Below are positions 1 to 6,458 of a stretch of DNA of 6,458 bases, piece by piece. How positions within the stretch are numbered: position 1 is the first letter of the stretch; each line of letters opens with the position of its first letter. The notes beneath the pieces are model-generated. The model saw only the letters and a program-made list of their open reading frames with translations. It made no database searches and was not told the origin of the DNA. Source of the stretch: an uncultured Oligoflexia bacterium (GTDB lineage: Bacteria; Bdellovibrionota; Bacteriovoracia; Bacteriovoracales; Bacteriovoracaceae); contig CATLVA010000088.1 of NCBI GenBank assembly GCA_950060715.1, positions 1 to 6,458 on the forward strand. The letters run 5' to 3'. The translations under genes and the position numbers were made by a program.

Positions 1-1
1 A

Positions 2-190
2 ACTTGGGAGAATATATATGATCGTTCTGTCAGAAAAAATATTAATAAAGCAATCCGTAGTGGTTTGAGTGTAAAATATTTTACTGGGGATGAAATATCA
101 GAAGAGTGGTGTAATCAATTCGAAAATATTTATATATCTACTTTAAAACGAAGGAATGCTGATAAATATTATTATTTTTCTAAAAAATGA
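2..190 (+). CDS. FemAB/GNAT-like acyltransferase fragment, truncated at both ends
   Basis: An open frame enters from the left edge and runs 62 codons to a TGA at 188-190. The peptide contains [18 protein letters not shown], followed later by [17 protein letters not shown]. This pairing resembles the acetyltransferase-fold family of FemAB/peptidoglycan-bridge and GNAT_6 proteins: a basic (R)RNIxKAxxxGLxV stretch, then a (T)xKRxxAxxYYxFSKE stretch. As I recall these families, the YYxFSK motif lies mid-protein and is followed by a second half of the fold. Here the frame stops one residue after FSK, and neither shifted frame stays open for long. The fragment therefore appears broken rather than naturally ended. 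Its stop lies against the tail of a leftward isoprenyl-synthase fragment. The substrate cannot be assigned. GC is about 27%, lower than in the pyr and uvrB genes. Confidence 0.55.
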   Translation, partial: TWENIYDRSVRKNINKAIRSGLSVKYFTGDEISEEWCNQFENIYISTLKRRNADKYYYFSKK

Positions 191-715
191 CATATAAAGA
201 TAAAAATTTTTTTTTCCTTTTATAATATTCTCACTTACTAACTTTTTATTTTGTAAATTATCACTTGAGTAACTTCGAATAAAAACACCTTTTGAATTCT
301 CATCACTTATTATTAGAGCTTGTGTTTCAATCATAGGAAAAAAAATAAATGAAGTATCCTCAAAGTTTCTTATTTTTTTAGCTTCATTTATTGCACCAGA
401 TACTCCAAATATATGTACAGAAGTTAATTTGTTTTTATCCATATTTGTTGACTTTCCCATATCATTAGAATTTCCAATTACATCCAATACGTCATCAATG
501 AATTGATATGCAATACCAAGATTTTTTCCATAATTTGCTAAAGCTTTAATTTCTTTTTTATCTGCATTGTATAGTATTCCCCCCATTGAAGCAGCTAATG
601 CATATAATCCTCCACTTTTTTGTGCATAAAGTTTTTCTAAAGATTCTGGATTCCTTTTTATTCCCTTTAAGTCTGTCTCTTGGCCACCAACTAAACCTTC
701 AAGTCCTGTTGATTT
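143..715 (-). pseudogene. C-terminal fragment of a trans-isoprenyl diphosphate synthase (IspA/GGPPS family)
   Basis: This is the 3' part of the chimeric frame. Visible family landmarks in order are [13 protein letters not shown], then [16 protein letters not shown] (the K-T/S-G helix), then [12 protein letters not shown] with the second aspartate-rich motif DDVLD at about 482-496, then [14 protein letters not shown], then the [12 protein letters not shown] helix. This is the C-terminal half of farnesyl/geranylgeranyl diphosphate synthases, which extend allylic diphosphates with isopentenyl diphosphate. The N-terminal half, with the first aspartate-rich motif (DDxxxD), is missing, so the piece alone should be inactive. 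After about position 380 the reading frame ([18 protein letters not shown] onward) is hard to align to the family. It may be a divergent tail or another junction. The frame reads on through the FemAB-like fragment to a TAA at 143-145. Hand-counted GC of 241-660 is about 28%. Confidence 0.75.
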
Positions 716-2170
716 ACCCATCATTCTTAGAGCTTTAATTGTATTTTCTGGAGAAATTTCTTTTTCTAATTTGATGATATTTTCAATTTTCTGCAAGAAC
801 CATAAATCAATTTTGGTCCTGTCATAGACTTCATGAATTGTAATATCTCTTCTAATGAGCTCAGCGACTTCAAAAATTCTTTCATCACTTGGTACTTGGA
901 TTTTTGCGAGTAGCTCTTCTGTTGTGAAGTTTTTATTGGGCTCTAATTCTAGGTGACATCGTTTAATTTCAAGTCCTCTTACACATTTTAATAAAGAGTC
1001 CTCGAAAGTTCTTCCTATTCCCATGACTTCACCTGTGGCCTTCATCTGGGTACCAAGAGTTCTGTCTGCGGAGTGGAATTTATCAAATGGCCAGCGTGGG
1101 ATTTTAGTCACAACATAATCAAGAGTTGGTTCAAAGCAGGCGTAGGTGTTTTTTGTGATGGGATTCATAATCTCATCCATTGAATAACCAATGGCTATTT
1201 TAGTTGCAATCTGTGCTATCGGGTAACCCGTCGCTTTGGAAGCTAGTGCTGATGATCTTGAAACTCGTGGATTCACCTCAATCACATAATATTGAAAGCT
1301 ATAAGGGTCTAGGGCGAGCTGCACATTACATCCACCTTCAATTTTTAAGGCCCTGATTATTTTAAGGGATGCATCCCTTAGCATTTGGTGATCCTTATCG
1401 CTCAATGTTTGAGAAGGAGCTACAACAATACTATCACCAGTGTGAACACCAACTGGGTCAATATTCTCCATATTACAAACTACAATGCAGTTATCTTTTT
1501 TGTCGCGAATGATTTCGTATTCAACTTCCTTGAAGCCGGCAATACTTCTTTCAATAAGACATTGAGTGATGGGCGAGTTATCAAGACCACTTTTTACGAT
1601 GCGATCAAATTCTTCGTCTGTATGAGCGATACCACCACCTGTGCCTCCAAGAGTGAAAGCAGGACGGATTATAAGTGGGAGTCCAACCTCATTTTTAAAG
1701 TCCCGTGCCTGATCAATCGCATTGACTGTTTTACTCTCAGGAACTGGTTCTCCAAGTTCTAGCATCAGCTCTTTAAATAGTTGCCTATCTTCAGCCTTTT
1801 CAATCGTATTTAAATTAACACCTAGAAGTCTAACTCCCTCTCTTGTCAGAAACCCTTCTCGCTCAATTTGAAGTGCAAGATTTAGTCCCGTCTGACCACC
1901 AAGAGTGGGAAGGATAGCATCTGGTCTTTCTTTAACAATAATCTTTTTTACAAACTCTACCGTCAGGGGTTCAAGATAAACCTTATCTGCCATCTCTTTA
2001 TCCGTCATAATAGTTGCTGGGTTTGAATTAATGAGGATTGTTTCAATTCCTTCTTCGCGCAATGCTCTTAATGCTTGAGAGCCTGAGTAATCAAATTCAG
2101 CTGCTTGACCAATTATTATAGGACCGGAGCCGATGACTAGAATCTTTTTTAATGAATTATCTTTGGGCAT
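143..2170 (-). CDS. carB: Chimeric ORF: carbamoyl-phosphate synthase large subunit (N-terminal half) fused to an isoprenyl synthase C-terminal piece
   Basis: The N-terminal part is clearly CarB, which uses ATP, bicarbonate and ammonia from CarA to make carbamoyl phosphate. In numbering from the ATG at 2170, [17 protein letters not shown] lies at 14-30. The glycine-rich ATP-grasp loop [12 protein letters not shown] lies at 169-180. The metal-binding [20 protein letters not shown] lies at 298-317. The first ATP-grasp (carboxyphosphate) domain is complete. The oligomerisation domain begins ([20 protein letters not shown], about 450-469) but CarB similarity ends near residue 485. A normal CarB is about 1,070 residues; the second ATP-grasp and the MGS-like allosteric domains are absent. 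From [12 protein letters not shown] (residue 486) the frame continues as an isoprenyl diphosphate synthase. The ATG at 2170 is preferred over an upstream in-frame GTG at 2182. A GAGG at 2177-2180 sits six bases before this ATG, and the ATG overlaps carA by 14 bases. The product should not support CPSase activity. Confidence 0.9.
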   Translation of the reverse strand: MPKDNSLKKILVIGSGPIIIGQAAEFDYSGSQALRALREEGIETILINSNPATIMTDKEMADKVYLEPLTVEFVKKIIVKERPDAILPTLGGQTGLNLALQIEREGFLTREGVRLLGVNLNTIEKAEDRQLFKELMLELGEPVPESKTVNAIDQARDFKNEVGLPLIIRPAFTLGGTGGGIAHTDEEFDRIVKSGLDNSPITQCLIERSIAGFKEVEYEIIRDKKDNCIVVCNMENIDPVGVHTGDSIVVAPSQTLSDKDHQMLRDASLKIIRALKIEGGCNVQLALDPYSFQYYVIEVNPRVSRSSALASKATGYPIAQIATKIAIGYSMDEIMNPITKNTYACFEPTLDYVVTKIPRWPFDKFHSADRTLGTQMKATGEVMGIGRTFEDSLLKCVRGLEIKRCHLELEPNKNFTTEELLAKIQVPSDERIFEVAELIRRDITIHEVYDRTKIDLWFLQKIENIIKLEKEISPENTIKALRMMGKSTGLEGLVGGQETDLKGIKRNPESLEKLYAQKSGGLYALAASMGGILYNADKKEIKALANYGKNLGIAYQFIDDVLDVIGNSNDMGKSTNMDKNKLTSVHIFGVSGAINEAKKIRNFEDTSFIFFPMIETQALIISDENSKGVFIRSYSSDNLQNKKLVSENIIKGKKNFYLYMSFFRKIIIFISIPSF

Positions 2171-3254
2171 AATTATCCTCACTTAGGTTCGCAATAAACT
2201 GATCAAACAAAAATTTCGTATCATTTGGTCCGGGACTGGCTTCAGGGTGATATTGTACTGAAACACATGGTAGAGTTTTATGTCTTAGTCCCTCAACTGT
2301 TTTGTCATTTAAATTTAATTGAGTAATTTCTAAGTCTGTGCTTGATAGGGATTCTTTTTTTACACAATAACCGTGGTTCTGGGCCGTGATGTAGACTTTA
2401 TCAGCCTCGAGGTCAATGACGGGATGATTTCCGCCTCTGTGACCAAACTTCATTTTCTCTGTGTCTGCTCCGTTGGCCAGAGCAAAAATTTGATGCCCCA
2501 TACAGATCGATAGCATAGGGTAGTTTTCTTGAATCTTTTGAATCGTAGGTAATACTTCCGAAATACTTTTCGGATCCCCAGGCCCGTTGGATAGAACGAC
2601 TCCTCTTGGGTTAAATTCCTGGATCTTTTCATAACTCGTATTATAAGGAACTACTATTACGTCGCAGCCCCGCTTTAAGAGAGACTCAAGTATATTTTTT
2701 TTGTATCCAAAATCTACTAATACAACCCGCTTTCCACCTAGAGAAGGGAAGTGAGAAATAGATTTGATAGATACCTTTTCAATTTGATTGGTAACATAAG
2801 GAGTTGCAAAAAGATCTTTCTTTTCACTTTCATCAAGTTCTTTATCTGTGATGATGCATTTTAAAGTACCTTGCGTTCGAATAATCTTAGTGAGCTTTCT
2901 CGTATCTATTTGGTGTAAGCCAATAACTTTATGAGTTTTTAAATATTGTGATAGGTTCTGCCTGGATCTGAAATTAGAAGGATGGTCACAATACTCTCGC
3001 ATGATAAAGGCATTTAGGTGAGGAGTAATGCTTTCACTATCGTCTTGATTGACCCCGTAATTACCGATCAGAGGATAGGTCATGACAATTGCTTGGTCGC
3101 AGTATGATGGATCTGAGATAATTTCTTGATAGCCATACATGGAAGTATTAAAAACTAATTCAGATACTTTTGGGTTCTTTGGAATATGACCGAAGGATTC
3201 TCCCTTAAAGGTCTCACCATTTTCAAGATAAAGATAAAGATAAAGTTTACTCAT
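2157..3254 (-). CDS. carA: Carbamoyl-phosphate synthase small subunit (glutamine amidotransferase)
   Basis: CarA hydrolyses glutamine and channels ammonia to CarB for carbamoyl phosphate synthesis, feeding pyrimidines and usually arginine. From the ATG at 3254 the protein is 365 residues, close to the usual 360-390. The N-terminal CPSase_sm domain ([45 protein letters not shown]) spans about 1-150. The class I glutaminase domain spans about 175-355. It carries NGPGDP (223-228), nucleophile Cys251 in SICMGHQ, NHGY (293-296) and His336/Glu338 in QYHPEA, so the catalytic triad is intact. The residue before the nucleophile elbow is Ser-Ile, where Gly-Ile is commoner. The start overlaps the pyrB stop by four bases (ATGA). 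A GGAG at 3266-3269 lies 11 bases upstream. An in-frame GTG at 3266 overlaps this site and is disfavoured. The 3' end overlaps carB, so translation of all three genes is probably coupled. Confidence 0.95.
   Translation of the reverse strand: MSKLYLYLYLENGETFKGESFGHIPKNPKVSELVFNTSMYGYQEIISDPSYCDQAIVMTYPLIGNYGVNQDDSESITPHLNAFIMREYCDHPSNFRSRQNLSQYLKTHKVIGLHQIDTRKLTKIIRTQGTLKCIITDKELDESEKKDLFATPYVTNQIEKVSIKSISHFPSLGGKRVVLVDFGYKKNILESLLKRGCDVIVVPYNTSYEKIQEFNPRGVVLSNGPGDPKSISEVLPTIQKIQENYPMLSICMGHQIFALANGADTEKMKFGHRGGNHPVIDLEADKVYITAQNHGYCVKKESLSSTDLEITQLNLNDKTVEGLRHKTLPCVSVQYHPEASPGPNDTKFLFDQFIANLSEDNYAQR
2171..2181 (-). promoter_or_regulatory. carB ribosome binding site inside carA 3' end
   Basis: On the minus strand TGAGGATAATT immediately precedes the ATG at 2170-2168. 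The GAGG core lies six bases from that ATG. The in-frame GTG at 2180-2182 overlaps the GAGG core, so it is better read as part of the ribosome binding site than as a start codon. Confidence 0.7.
3225..3245. repeat. Hexanucleotide tandem repeat in the carA start region
   Basis: The plus strand shows three perfect AAGATA units (3225-3242) followed by a half unit AAG. In carA it encodes LYLYLYL right after Met-Ser-Lys. The family usually has one short beta strand here before the ENGETFxGxSFG motif. A six-base unit can gain or lose copies without shifting the frame, adding or removing Leu-Tyr pairs. Confidence 0.85.
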
Positions 3255-4129
3255 TTTAATAACCACTCCAATATTGCCATACGGGTATAAACCCCATTTT
3301 CCATTTGTTTAAAAATTCTCGATTGAGGATGCTCAATTAGTGATGAGCTTATTTCTACTTCTCTATTGAAAGGACCAGGATGCATGATAATGGCATCTTT
3401 TTTGAGAATTTTAATTCGGGTATTATTCAGTCCATATTCTTCATTATATTTACTTGTGTCTAATTCAAAGAGGTGATGGCGTTCATGTTGCACTCTTAGG
3501 AACATGACTACATCTGAAACCTCCAATGCCTTATCAAGCTCCATGATCTCGCAGCCTGTTGGAAGATCGGCTTTTTCAGGCATTAATTCCGGAGGGCCAC
3601 TTAGTATGATTCTATTATTCTTAAATTTGTTTAAAGCATTTATATTTGATTTTGCGACTCTAGAGTTAGAGACATCTCCACAAATCGTTATCGTTAAATT
3701 GTCTAGAGTTTTAAATTCTTCCTGAATGGTAAATAGGTCTAGTAGTGATTGACTTGGATGTTCAAATTTACCTGCACCTGCATTGATGACTTGAAATTCA
3801 TGCTTATCTCTAAGTGACTCTATATAATGATCATCGGAATGCCTTATGATACCCACATCAATGCCTAGTGATTCAAAGGTGCGAAGAGTATCGTAGAGTG
3901 TTTCTCCTTTTGCTAGCGATGAGCTTTCACTATCGAAGTTTAAAACTTCAGCTCCGAGTCTTTTTGCAGCTACTTCAAATGAGAATCTTGTACGTGTGGA
4001 ATTCTCAAAGAAGAGGTTGGCAATAATATGGCCTTCTAGAATTTTGGGGTAATAAGATTTTCGGGATTTTAATTGAGAAAAATATGAAGCTCTTTCCAGT
4101 ATTGAAAGAATATCGTTAGTAGACAACAA
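3251..4129 (-). CDS. pyrB: Aspartate carbamoyltransferase catalytic subunit
   Basis: PyrB joins carbamoyl phosphate and aspartate to give N-carbamoyl-aspartate, the committed step of pyrimidine synthesis in the cytoplasm. Numbered from the TTG at 4129, the carbamoyl-phosphate loop STRTR is at 44-48 in FENSTRTRFSFE. The 80s-loop lysine is in KGET (74-77). HPSQSLLDL lies at 124-132, the aspartate-binding RVQHERH at 212-218 and HPGPFNRE at 250-257. All catalytic elements are present and the C-terminus (SRIFKQMENGVYTRMAI) is typical of the class exemplified by Bacillus subtilis PyrB. No pyrI regulatory-subunit gene adjoins it. The coordinates use the nearest conventional start, TTG. However, the frame is open upstream, and residues IRHLTSIN just before the TTG match the family N-terminus (MNHLTTMSELS in B. 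subtilis, as I recall it). The true start is therefore probably the ATC at 4153-4151, giving 300 residues. The gene leads the pyrB-carA-carB operon and its stop overlaps the carA start by four bases. Confidence 0.95.
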   Translation of the reverse strand: MLSTNDILSILERASYFSQLKSRKSYYPKILEGHIIANLFFENSTRTRFSFEVAAKRLGAEVLNFDSESSSLAKGETLYDTLRTFESLGIDVGIIRHSDDHYIESLRDKHEFQVINAGAGKFEHPSQSLLDLFTIQEEFKTLDNLTITICGDVSNSRVAKSNINALNKFKNNRIILSGPPELMPEKADLPTGCEIMELDKALEVSDVVMFLRVQHERHHLFELDTSKYNEEYGLNNTRIKILKKDAIIMHPGPFNREVEISSSLIEHPQSRIFKQMENGVYTRMAILEWLLK

Positions 4130-4166
4130 ATTAATACTGGTTAAATGCCTGATAGTAGTTCCCCTT
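4130..4166 (-). promoter_or_regulatory. pyrB ribosome binding site and probable non-canonical ATC start
   Basis: On the minus strand a strong Shine-Dalgarno, AAGGGG (4166-4161), is followed by seven bases and then ATC AGG CAT TTA ACC at 4153-4139. This places initiation at the codon where homologues have Met before (N/R)HLT. The conventional TTG codons at 4129 and 4126 lie more than 30 bases from this site and have no site of their own. No ATG, GTG or TTG occurs in frame between the upstream stop (4213-4211) and 4129. Either ATC is used as a weak start, or the base at 4151 is a mutation or read error of an ATG. Confidence 0.6.
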
Positions 4167-4213
4167 GCTAGTTGAGTTTTTGAAAATATATTGATTTTTG
4201 AAAAAAGAAATTA

Positions 4214-4283
4214 TTGAGACGATAAAGCGTTCTGATGGATTGATGAGATATGTGCTGTGCGTTGTGTTTCTCATTTGTCTCAA
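4214..4283. repeat. Nested inverted repeats in the pyrB-uvrB divergent intergenic region
   Basis: An outer perfect 7-base inverted pair, TTGAGAC (4214-4220) and GTCTCAA (4277-4283), encloses an inner 6-base pair, ATGAGA (4243-4248) and TCTCAT (4269-4274). Between the inner arms lie two adjacent TGTGC copies (4251-4260). The loops are long and no T-run follows, so an intrinsic terminator is unlikely. A regulator-binding site is possible, but arms this short can also arise by chance. Confidence 0.35.
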
Positions 4284-4291
4284 TTCTGTAA

Positions 4292-4320
4292 GTGTCAATC
4301 CGTAATAGATTCCTTAAAAT
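4292..4320 (+). promoter_or_regulatory. Candidate sigma70-type promoter of uvrB
   Basis: A -35-like GTGTCA (4292-4297, four of six consensus bases) and a -10-like TAAAAT (4315-4320, five of six) are separated by 17 bases. Transcription would begin near 4327, leaving a leader of about 32 bases with a Shine-Dalgarno before the TTG at 4359. On the opposite strand 4298-4293 reads TTGACA, a perfect -35, but I see no good -10 at the right distance for pyrB. A TATATT at 4190-4185 on the minus strand is a weak alternative -10 for pyrB. I see no E. coli-type LexA box (CTG-N10-CAG) that I would call. Confidence 0.45.
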
Positions 4321-4346
4321 AGTAGAGATTGGCAAGTATAAATTTC

Positions 4347-4351
4347 AAGGA
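4347..4351 (+). promoter_or_regulatory. uvrB ribosome binding site
   Basis: AAGGA lies seven bases upstream of the TTG at 4359-4361, an optimal spacing. It decides this start over the in-frame TTG at 4329, which has only a GAGA one base away and would sit at the predicted transcription start. Confidence 0.7.
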
Positions 4352-4358
4352 CTGTGTA

Positions 4359-6353
4359 TTGTTTAAACTTCATTCTAAATTTCAACCTACAGGTGATCAA
4401 CCACAAGCTATTGCGAGTATTACGAAGTCTTTTGAAAAGGACGCAAAATATCAGACTCTTCTAGGAGTCACGGGTTCCGGTAAGACTTTTACGATGGCCA
4501 ATATTATTCAAAACTTGCAAAAGAAAACTCTCATTCTAGCTCCTAATAAAACTTTGGCAGCACAATTATTTTCTGAGTTTCGTGAATTCTTCCCAGAGAA
4601 TGCTGTAGAATACTTTGTCTCCTATTACGATTATTATCAGCCTGAAGCTTATGTCGTTGGAACAGACACTTATATCGAAAAAGATAGCTCTATCAACGAT
4701 GAGATTGATAAACTTAGGCACTCAGCAACTAGAAGTTTACTTGAGCGAGAGGATGTAATTGTTGTTGCATCGGTTTCTTGTATCTATGGTATCGGTTCGC
4801 CCGAAGAATACTTGGGAAAGAAAATTACTCTTTTTGTTGGAGATACTATTGAAAGAGATGAGCTGCTAAGAACATTAGTTTCCATTCAGTACCAGAGAAA
4901 TGATTATGACTTCTCTAGAGGAACTTTTCGCGTTAGAGGAGATACAGTAGAGGTCTTTCCTGCTTATGAAGACTCTAATGTTGTTCGAATCGAGTTTTTT
5001 GATGATGAAATAGATAGCATCCAAATTGTAGACCCCCTTAGAGGGAGAATTATTAACAAGCTTACTAAAGCTGTGATTTATCCCTCATCTCATTATGTTG
5101 TTGGTGAGGATCGTCTTAAGTCTGCATTAAAAACCATTCAAATTGAATTGCGTGAAAGGCTTCAAGTCTTACAACAAGAAAATAGGTTAGTAGAGCATCA
5201 AAGACTGGAGCAAAGAACGCTACTCGATCTTGAGATGCTAGATGAAATGGGATTTTGTTCTGGAATTGAAAACTACTCGAGACATCTTACTGGAGCAAAA
5301 CCTGGAGATCCACCTCCGACATTAATTGATTACTTTGGAAAAGATTTCTTGTTAATTGCGGATGAATCTCACGTCACAATTCCTCAAGTGGGAGGAATGT
5401 ATCGTGGTGATAGGGCCAGAAAAATGAATCTGGTGGAATATGGCTTCAGACTTCCAAGTGCTCTGGACAATAGACCTCTTAAATTTGATGAATTTGAATC
5501 GAAATATTCAAAAGTGCTCTTTGTTTCAGCTACTCCCGGTGATTATGAATTAGAAAAGACTGAGGGTGAGTTTGTTGAACAGATTATAAGACCGACGGGC
5601 CTTCTTGATCCTATTATTGATGTTAAAGATGCTGGAACTCAGGTTGATGATCTGTTAATTGAATGTAAAAAAACGATTCAAAAAGGTGACCGTGTCTTAA
5701 TTACGACCCTGACCAAAAAACTAGCAGAAGAGCTTACTTCTTATTACCGCTCAGCTGGTCTTAAAATAAAATACCTTCACTCTGATATTGATACACTTGA
5801 GAGGATGGAAATTCTTAAAGAATTGAGAGAAGGGGAGTTTGATGTATTAGTCGGGATTAACCTTTTAAGAGAGGGACTTGATATTCCAGAAGTTTCACTC
5901 GTGGCAATTCTAGACGCAGACAAAGAAGGTTTTTTAAGATCAGAGAGATCTCTAATTCAAACCATTGGTCGTGCAGCAAGAAATGCCAATGGCCGAGTAA
6001 TCCTCTACAGTTACAAAATCACTCCAAGTATGGAAAAAGCTATCACTACAACTACAAATAGAAGAAAACGCCAAAATCAGTATAATATTGATAACGGACA
6101 AACTCCTGAAACTATTAGAAAAGAAATTTCAGGAGGAGTCATTGAGGTTCTTCGTGGGAAGAAAAATAAAAAATCCCGCGGCTCTAAAGTGAAAGAGCAA
6201 GTTGAGCTAAATATGAGTCTAGAGCAAGTTGATCAGCGAATCAAAGAGCTAAAAGACAAGATGAAAGCAGCCAGCCAGGAACTTAACTTTGAGGAAGCAG
6301 CCAAATATAGGGATGAAATAAAAGAGCTGACTCAAGTACGTATGATATTATGA
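4359..6353 (+). CDS. uvrB: UvrABC excision nuclease subunit B
   Basis: UvrB is loaded onto damaged DNA by UvrA, verifies the lesion with a beta-hairpin and recruits UvrC for the incisions in nucleotide excision repair. From the TTG at 4359 the protein is 664 residues, near the usual 660-675, and begins [18 protein letters not shown], a textbook UvrB N-terminus. Landmarks are Walker A GVTGSGKT (36-43), beta-hairpin [11 protein letters not shown] (89-99), DESH box (335-338), SATP (390-393) and motif [10 protein letters not shown] (534-541). A C-terminal UVR domain that contacts UvrC and UvrA spans about 620-655 ([27 protein letters not shown]). All key motifs are present. A longer form from the TTG at 4329 would add ten residues that do not look like the family. 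The gene is divergent from pyrB, and its stop codon overlaps the next start (ATGATGA), which suggests co-transcription with that gene. Confidence 0.97.
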   Translation: MFKLHSKFQPTGDQPQAIASITKSFEKDAKYQTLLGVTGSGKTFTMANIIQNLQKKTLILAPNKTLAAQLFSEFREFFPENAVEYFVSYYDYYQPEAYVVGTDTYIEKDSSINDEIDKLRHSATRSLLEREDVIVVASVSCIYGIGSPEEYLGKKITLFVGDTIERDELLRTLVSIQYQRNDYDFSRGTFRVRGDTVEVFPAYEDSNVVRIEFFDDEIDSIQIVDPLRGRIINKLTKAVIYPSSHYVVGEDRLKSALKTIQIELRERLQVLQQENRLVEHQRLEQRTLLDLEMLDEMGFCSGIENYSRHLTGAKPGDPPPTLIDYFGKDFLLIADESHVTIPQVGGMYRGDRARKMNLVEYGFRLPSALDNRPLKFDEFESKYSKVLFVSATPGDYELEKTEGEFVEQIIRPTGLLDPIIDVKDAGTQVDDLLIECKKTIQKGDRVLITTLTKKLAEELTSYYRSAGLKIKYLHSDIDTLERMEILKELREGEFDVLVGINLLREGLDIPEVSLVAILDADKEGFLRSERSLIQTIGRAARNANGRVILYSYKITPSMEKAITTTTNRRKRQNQYNIDNGQTPETIRKEISGGVIEVLRGKKNKKSRGSKVKEQVELNMSLEQVDQRIKELKDKMKAASQELNFEEAAKYRDEIKELTQVRMIL

Positions 6354-6458
6354 TGAAATTTTTAACTTTTATATTTCTACTTATTTCTGATTTAGGCCTT
6401 GCCAAGTACAGCGAGTCTTTTGTCGTGAGGATAGGTGATCAGACAACTAGAGTCAGTT
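6350..6458 (+). CDS. N-terminus of an exported protein of unknown function, cut by the window edge
   Basis: Two consecutive ATG codons at 6350 and 6353 overlap the uvrB stop TGA, and the frame stays open to the right edge (36 codons visible). The peptide starts [19 protein letters not shown]. It has a lysine n-region, a hydrophobic core of about ten residues and a small-residue end (GLA) followed by [12 protein letters not shown]. This is a plausible Sec signal peptide with cleavage after Ala18. No lipobox cysteine is present. There is no convincing Shine-Dalgarno, so translation may depend on coupling to uvrB. Too little of the mature protein is visible to name a family. The [13 protein letters not shown] start vaguely recalls periplasmic foldases but is not evidence for one. 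Confidence 0.6.
   Translation, partial: MMKFLTFIFLLISDLGLAKYSESFVVRIGDQTTRVS

Noticed and set aside
199..215. A-run followed by T-run as an intrinsic terminator
   Set aside because: There is no GC-rich stem next to the T-run; it is simply AT-rich sequence.
182..230. Frameshift in the A6 run (182-187) as the cause of the FemAB-like stop
   Set aside because: Adding one A opens only about a dozen codons and dropping one A meets a stop almost at once. Neither gives residues resembling the continuation of the fold.
440..470. MGKST-coding stretch similar to the one at the CarB/synthase junction (about 706-721) as recombination microhomology
   Set aside because: Both encode MGKST(N/G) with similar codons. 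However, GKS in the first is a family motif and the match is short, so a mechanistic link is not supported.
1385..1762. 125-codon open frame on the plus strand inside carB
   Set aside because: It lies wholly antisense to strongly conserved CarB sequence, has no recognisable motif and no convincing ribosome binding site.
2171..2182. GTG at 2182 as the carB start
   Set aside because: It overlaps the GAGG ribosome binding site for the ATG at 2170 and would add four residues that do not look like the CarB N-terminus.
2450..2632. 60-codon minus-strand frame inside carA
   Set aside because: It is an alternative frame of the conserved glutaminase domain, with no independent support.
3504..3725. 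73-codon plus-strand frame inside pyrB
   Set aside because: It is antisense to conserved PyrB motifs, with no family features; read as a shadow frame.

Overview
The window looks like a piece of an AT-rich bacterial chromosome with very compact gene packing: overlapping genes, TTG starts and short intergenic gaps. By hand count GC is about 39% where I sampled carB and about 28% at the far left. No rRNA, tRNA, CRISPR array, insertion sequence or transposase is visible. The start of an export-type protein at the right edge and the general style would suit a Gram-negative lineage such as a Bdellovibrionota-like bacterium. That placement is a guess from style, not from a marker.

Layout. Positions 1 to about 190 hold the tail of a rightward fragment resembling the FemAB/GNAT-like acyltransferase fold, stopping in mid-domain. 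Positions 143 to about 715 (minus strand) hold the C-terminal part of a trans-isoprenyl diphosphate synthase (IspA/GGPPS family). This part is fused in frame to the N-terminal 40-45% of carB, at about 716-2170. carB is preceded on the same strand by intact carA (2157-3254) and intact pyrB (3251 to at least 4129). The three genes overlap end to start and form a pyrB-carA-carB operon running leftward. A 205-base gap at 4154-4358 separates this operon from divergent uvrB (4359-6353). uvrB overlaps the first bases of a partial exported-protein gene that runs off the right edge.

Function. CarA and CarB together make carbamoyl phosphate from glutamine, bicarbonate and ATP. PyrB condenses it with aspartate, which is the committed step of pyrimidine synthesis. 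UvrB is the damage-verifying helicase-like subunit of UvrABC excision repair and is metabolically unrelated.

The striking feature is the left end. Within about 750 bases the sequence passes from carB to an isoprenyl synthase fragment and then to a truncated FemAB-like fragment on the opposite strand, with a clear drop in GC. carB loses its second ATP-grasp domain and its allosteric domain, so the chimera cannot be a working carbamoyl-phosphate synthase. This is either a real rearrangement or, more likely, an amplification or assembly chimera. A second point of interest is pyrB: homology and a strong Shine-Dalgarno place its start at an ATC codon upstream of the nearest conventional start.
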